Assembly: GCA_903930725.1 (NCBI GenBank)
Contig: CAIYZW010000359.1
Coordinates: 1-9,429 of the forward strand
Reading direction: 5' to 3'
Source: an uncultured Bacteroidota bacterium
GTDB taxonomy: Bacteria > Bacteroidota > Bacteroidia > Bacteroidales > 4484-276
Length of the DNA stretch: 9,429 nt
The position numbers were made by a program, and so were the translations under genes. Numbering within the stretch: position 1 is the first letter of the stretch; every line of letters begins with the position of its first letter. The notes beneath the pieces are model-generated. The model did no database searches, was not told the DNA's origin, and saw nothing but the letters and a program-made list of their open reading frames with translations. Of this stretch, positions 6,888 to 9,429 are shown piece after piece.

Positions 6888-8075
6888 TTAATCAATATGT
6901 TGGTTTTCCTTAACAAATATCAAAAGAAAAACGGCAATTGCCGAAAGGCTTAACGAAAAATAAAACGGTGCCAATATTCCGATGTTTTCCCAGAGTAAAC
7001 CCGCAAGAAATGATGATGGAAGTGCGAAAATTCCAATAACCATCTGGTATCCGCCAAGCGAACTTGCCCTGAATTGCCTGGGTGCAAGCTCCGAAACAAA
7101 GGCTTTTTGAACAGGCTCCAATGCTGCTTTGTGCATCCCGAATAAAACGAAACAAGCAAAAATTCCGGGCTTTCCCAATTGCAGGATACAGGCGAAACAA
7201 ACAAGTGCCCAAAGCAGGAAGGAAATTATCATCATCGTTTTTCGTCCCCATTTATCGGCCAGGCGGCCAAAAGGATAAGAAAAAAGAAAAGCTGTTGCAG
7301 TAAAAATAAGATAAAGAACAGGGATAAATCCAAGCTTAAAACCATTTTCTTTCGCAAAAATCATCAGGAAAGAATAGCTGAAAGCACCAAGCGCAAAAAT
7401 GGCGCTCAGGAAAAGAAAAAGCCTGAAATTGTTGTCAATGTCCTTAAAACTAATGCCTTTAAAAACCCTGGTACCATCAACTTTCTTTTCTTTAATGTAA
7501 ACCAAAATTAAAATTGCACCAATAACCGACGGGATCGCTGCAAGCAGAAACAGATTCCTGTAACCAATCATCTCGACCAGGAAAATACATAGCAAGATCC
7601 CCACCACAGCGCCGAGATTGTCCATGGCTCGCAATAATCCAAAGTAACCGCCACGTTTGTTTTTTGCCGAAATATCCGCAACCATGGCATCGCGTGGCGC
7701 GCTCCTGATTTTCCCGGCACGGTCGAGAATCCGGAACGGAATAATCATTTGCCAGGTAAGTGAAATGGCGTAACCAAGCCTCGAAAGCGATCCAAAAAAA
7801 TAGCCCGTCCAAATAAATATTTTCCTTTTGCCAAGCTTATCAGAATAATAACCTGCCACAGCTTTTGACAGGGAAACAATCGCGTCGCTTAATCCATCAA
7901 TCAGTCCGATTACAGCCATGTTTGCATTCAAAACTGTGCTGAGAAACAAAGGCCAGACCGGGTAAATCATATCTGAGCCCATGTCGTTTAAAAATGAAGC
8001 CCAGGCAAAGGTGCGAATGGTTTTCTTGAACTCTTTTTCAGGAATATTGGGCTGAGAAACGGAGGAGGTTTTCAT
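6888..8075 (-). CDS. major facilitator superfamily transporter
   Basis: From the ATG at 8075 this is a 395-residue inner-membrane carrier with about twelve hydrophobic segments in two halves. The signature loop between helices 2 and 3 is GYYSDKLGKRK (75-85), and its counterpart in the second half is GRLADKWGRK (270-279). A block DRAGKIRSAPRDAM (118-131) marks an MFS subgroup in which this loop usually reads DR-GKGIR-APRDA. A soluble loop (about 195-215) separates the halves. The substrate cannot be told from the sequence; proton-coupled export of a small molecule is typical of the superfamily. The frame is open to a TTG at 8102, but that codon lies inside a TAnnTTTG promoter box, so the later ATG is chosen. 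The gene converges on queA and diverges from the ATPase gene, with no partner in an operon here. Confidence 0.88.
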   Translation of the reverse strand: MKTSSVSQPNIPEKEFKKTIRTFAWASFLNDMGSDMIYPVWPLFLSTVLNANMAVIGLIDGLSDAIVSLSKAVAGYYSDKLGKRKIFIWTGYFFGSLSRLGYAISLTWQMIIPFRILDRAGKIRSAPRDAMVADISAKNKRGGYFGLLRAMDNLGAVVGILLCIFLVEMIGYRNLFLLAAIPSVIGAILILVYIKEKKVDGTRVFKGISFKDIDNNFRLFLFLSAIFALGAFSYSFLMIFAKENGFKLGFIPVLYLIFTATAFLFSYPFGRLADKWGRKTMMIISFLLWALVCFACILQLGKPGIFACFVLFGMHKAALEPVQKAFVSELAPRQFRASSLGGYQMVIGIFALPSSFLAGLLWENIGILAPFYFSLSLSAIAVFLLIFVKENQHID

Positions 8076-8099
8076 GAAATTCTGGCTTTTATGTTTAGG

Positions 8100-8107
8100 C
8101 AAATGTA
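8100..8107 (-). promoter_or_regulatory. -7 promoter element of the MFS gene
   Basis: Minus-strand 8107-8100 reads TACATTTG, an exact TAnnTTTG match, 24 bp before the ATG at 8075. Transcription would start near 8093, downstream of the alternative TTG codon (8102-8100), which would then not be in the message. No clear -33 element is seen at the expected spacing. Confidence 0.5.
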
Positions 8108-8165
8108 AAATTAGTTTAAGAAAAATGGGGGAAGAAGTTTATTTGTCGCCGCCGAGATGAAAATC

Positions 8166-8192
8166 CAAAGCGTTGAAATCATTTTCGCTTTG
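8166..8192. repeat. 7-bp inverted repeat in the MFS/ATPase divergent gap
   Basis: CAAAGCG (8166-8172) and CGCTTTG (8186-8192) are exact reverse complements around a 13-nt spacer. The spacer can add a GAAA/TTTT mini-stem with a TT bulge. There is no following T-run on either strand, so it is not a terminator. It sits about 60 bp from the MFS -7 box and 64 bp from the ATPase -33 box and could be a regulator site. The rest of the gap (8108-8255) shows nothing else I can support. Confidence 0.35.
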
Positions 8193-8255
8193 AACAATGG
8201 AATCATCACTTCCTTTTCTAAAATAGTAATCAAATACAAATTATTTCAAAATATC

Positions 8256-8286
8256 TTGTAATCCATTACTAAATAATTTAGTTTTG
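8256..8286 (+). promoter_or_regulatory. promoter of the AAA ATPase gene
   Basis: TTG at 8256-8258 and TAGTTTTG at 8279-8286 (exact TAnnTTTG) are separated by 20 nt, the expected Bacteroidota spacing. Transcription would begin near 8292, leaving a leader of only about ten bases before the ATG at 8301. Confidence 0.65.
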
Positions 8287-8300
8287 TAAAAATTATCGCA

Positions 8301-9429
8301 ATGCAGGTTTTATTTGAGACAAGTAATAAATTGATCCGTAATGTTAGCCAGGAATTTAAGCGATTCCTTTACGAACGGATTGATTGGCTGGGTAGGTTGA
8401 TCGAAATATTTGGCGCAAGGGGAGTCGGGAAAACAACATTAATGTTGCAGAAGGCGGGATCGTTTAATTTGATTGTTCCTGGTCAGGCCATTTATTTGTC
8501 GCTCGATGATACCTATTTTTATGAACATAGTATTATTGAAACGGCAGATGAATTCGCAAAAATTGGAGGAAAATACCTTTTCCTCGATGAGGTGCACCGC
8601 TATCCCGAAAAATTTCACAGACACGATTGGTCGGCAGAACTTAAAAATATTTACGATAAATACCCTGAATTATGTGTGATTTATTCCGGCTCGTCGCTAC
8701 TTCAACTATCTAAAGGGCAGGGTGATCTTAGCCGAAGAAGGATTGCTTATCATTTACCAGGTCTTTCATTCAGGGAATTTCTGGAATTTAATAAGATAGC
8801 TCAGTTTTCGGTTTTAACAATTGACCAGTTAAGATTAAATCATCTGGAAGCAGCAGGTGTAATTATGGAGAAGGTTAAAATTTTCCAATGGTTTGAAATG
8901 TATCTTCAATCTGGATATTACCCTTTTTACATCGAATCTCCCGACCATTACATTAGCAGGCTGAAAACAATTATCTCCGTGATTATTGAGACTGATATTC
9001 CGTCAGTTACGGATATTCCTTTCGAAACTGCCGTGAAATTAAAAAAGCTACTTGCTGTAATCGCCGGCAGCGTTCCTTTTACACCAAACCTTACAAAAAC
9101 AGGAACCGATCTTCATATTACCGATCAGCGAACCTTACTAAAATACCTTAATTATCTTGATAAAGCGGAACTCATCACTCTTTTAACACAAGAAGCAAGA
9201 GGCAATCAATTACTTCGCAAACCCGATAAAATTTATATAAACAACACTAATTTGCTAAATTGTTTTTCGGTAAAACCGGAAGTTGGAACAATCCGGGAAA
9301 CGTTTTTTCTGAACCAAACAAGCGTTGACAACACCCTGACACTTCCTGCACAGGGAGATTTTAAGCTAAACGAACAATGGATTTTTGAAGTTGGCGGCAA
9401 GAATAAAACAAATAGTCAGATTAAAGGGC
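8301..9429 (+). CDS. AAA ATPase with DUF4143-type C-terminus (3' end beyond window)
   Basis: The frame is open from the ATG at 8301 to the right edge, giving 376 complete codons with no stop. The N-terminal ATPase domain shows Walker A GARGVGKTT (38-46), Walker B YLFLDEVH with D96/E97 (92-99), and a sensor-1-like YSGSS (128-132). The block SRRRIAYHLPGLSFREFLEF (144-163) is characteristic of the AAA_14 group. A middle region (about 215-310) has a helical, winged-helix-like look. The C-terminal part leads to FEVGGKNK (362-369), whose E363 and K367 resemble the nuclease-like fold assigned to DUF4143. Proteins of this family are common, often multicopy and poorly characterised in Bacteroidota. 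Judged from memory of homologues, a few tens of residues are missing. The cellular role is unknown. It has its own promoter and a very short leader. Confidence 0.87.
   Translation, partial: MQVLFETSNKLIRNVSQEFKRFLYERIDWLGRLIEIFGARGVGKTTLMLQKAGSFNLIVPGQAIYLSLDDTYFYEHSIIETADEFAKIGGKYLFLDEVHRYPEKFHRHDWSAELKNIYDKYPELCVIYSGSSLLQLSKGQGDLSRRRIAYHLPGLSFREFLEFNKIAQFSVLTIDQLRLNHLEAAGVIMEKVKIFQWFEMYLQSGYYPFYIESPDHYISRLKTIISVIIETDIPSVTDIPFETAVKLKKLLAVIAGSVPFTPNLTKTGTDLHITDQRTLLKYLNYLDKAELITLLTQEARGNQLLRKPDKIYINNTNLLNCFSVKPEVGTIRETFFLNQTSVDNTLTLPAQGDFKLNEQWIFEVGGKNKTNSQIKG

Noticed and set aside
6910..7812. Several ORFs of 73-113 residues on both strands across the MFS gene
   Set aside because: They are shadow frames of the transporter, which shows clear MFS motifs; none has its own start context.
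8157..8261. 34-codon plus-strand ORF starting ATG in the MFS/ATPase spacer
   Set aside because: It has no promoter of its own at suitable distance, contains the inverted repeat, and has composition typical of random AT-rich sequence.

Overview
The window looks like ordinary chromosome from a free-living or environmental member of the Bacteroidota, most likely of the Bacteroidales/Marinilabiliales type (inference). The DNA is AT-rich, starts lack Shine-Dalgarno sequences, and several promoters fit the Bacteroidota TAnnTTTG -7 element. Most proteins are recognisable Bacteroidota versions of their families. I see no phage, insertion sequence, CRISPR array or obvious horizontally acquired island.

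Layout. Positions 1-276 hold no convincing gene. From 4388 down to 277, a minus-strand cluster is read coaX (type III pantothenate kinase) -> outer-membrane beta-barrel protein -> secreted TPR protein -> lptC (LPS export lipoprotein). The first two overlap by 17 bp and the other gaps are 58 and 30 bp, so this is probably one operon driven by a TACCTTTG promoter just upstream of coaX. That promoter overlaps a perfect 10-bp inverted repeat. Divergent to it is tRNA-Phe(GAA), with its own canonical promoter, an encoded CCA end and a strong hairpin terminator. The same hairpin probably also stops the convergent pssA (phosphatidylserine synthase). Divergent from pssA is a long-form QueA-family gene (queuosine tRNA modification). 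It converges on a minus-strand MFS transporter, whose true start is probably an internal ATG because its -7 box overlaps the first possible start codon. After a roughly 225-bp spacer, a plus-strand AAA ATPase of the AAA_14/DUF4143 type starts at 8301 and runs off the right edge.

How the genes relate. The left half combines cofactor supply (CoA) with envelope proteins (outer-membrane barrel, secreted TPR, LptC). pssA adds phospholipid headgroup synthesis and queA adds tRNA wobble modification. The MFS carrier and the ATPase are separate single-gene units with their own promoters. I found no clear undescribed system. The most interesting points are the dyad at the coaX promoter, the shared bidirectional terminator, the long QueA form, the lipoprotein form of LptC and the empty stretch downstream of lptC.
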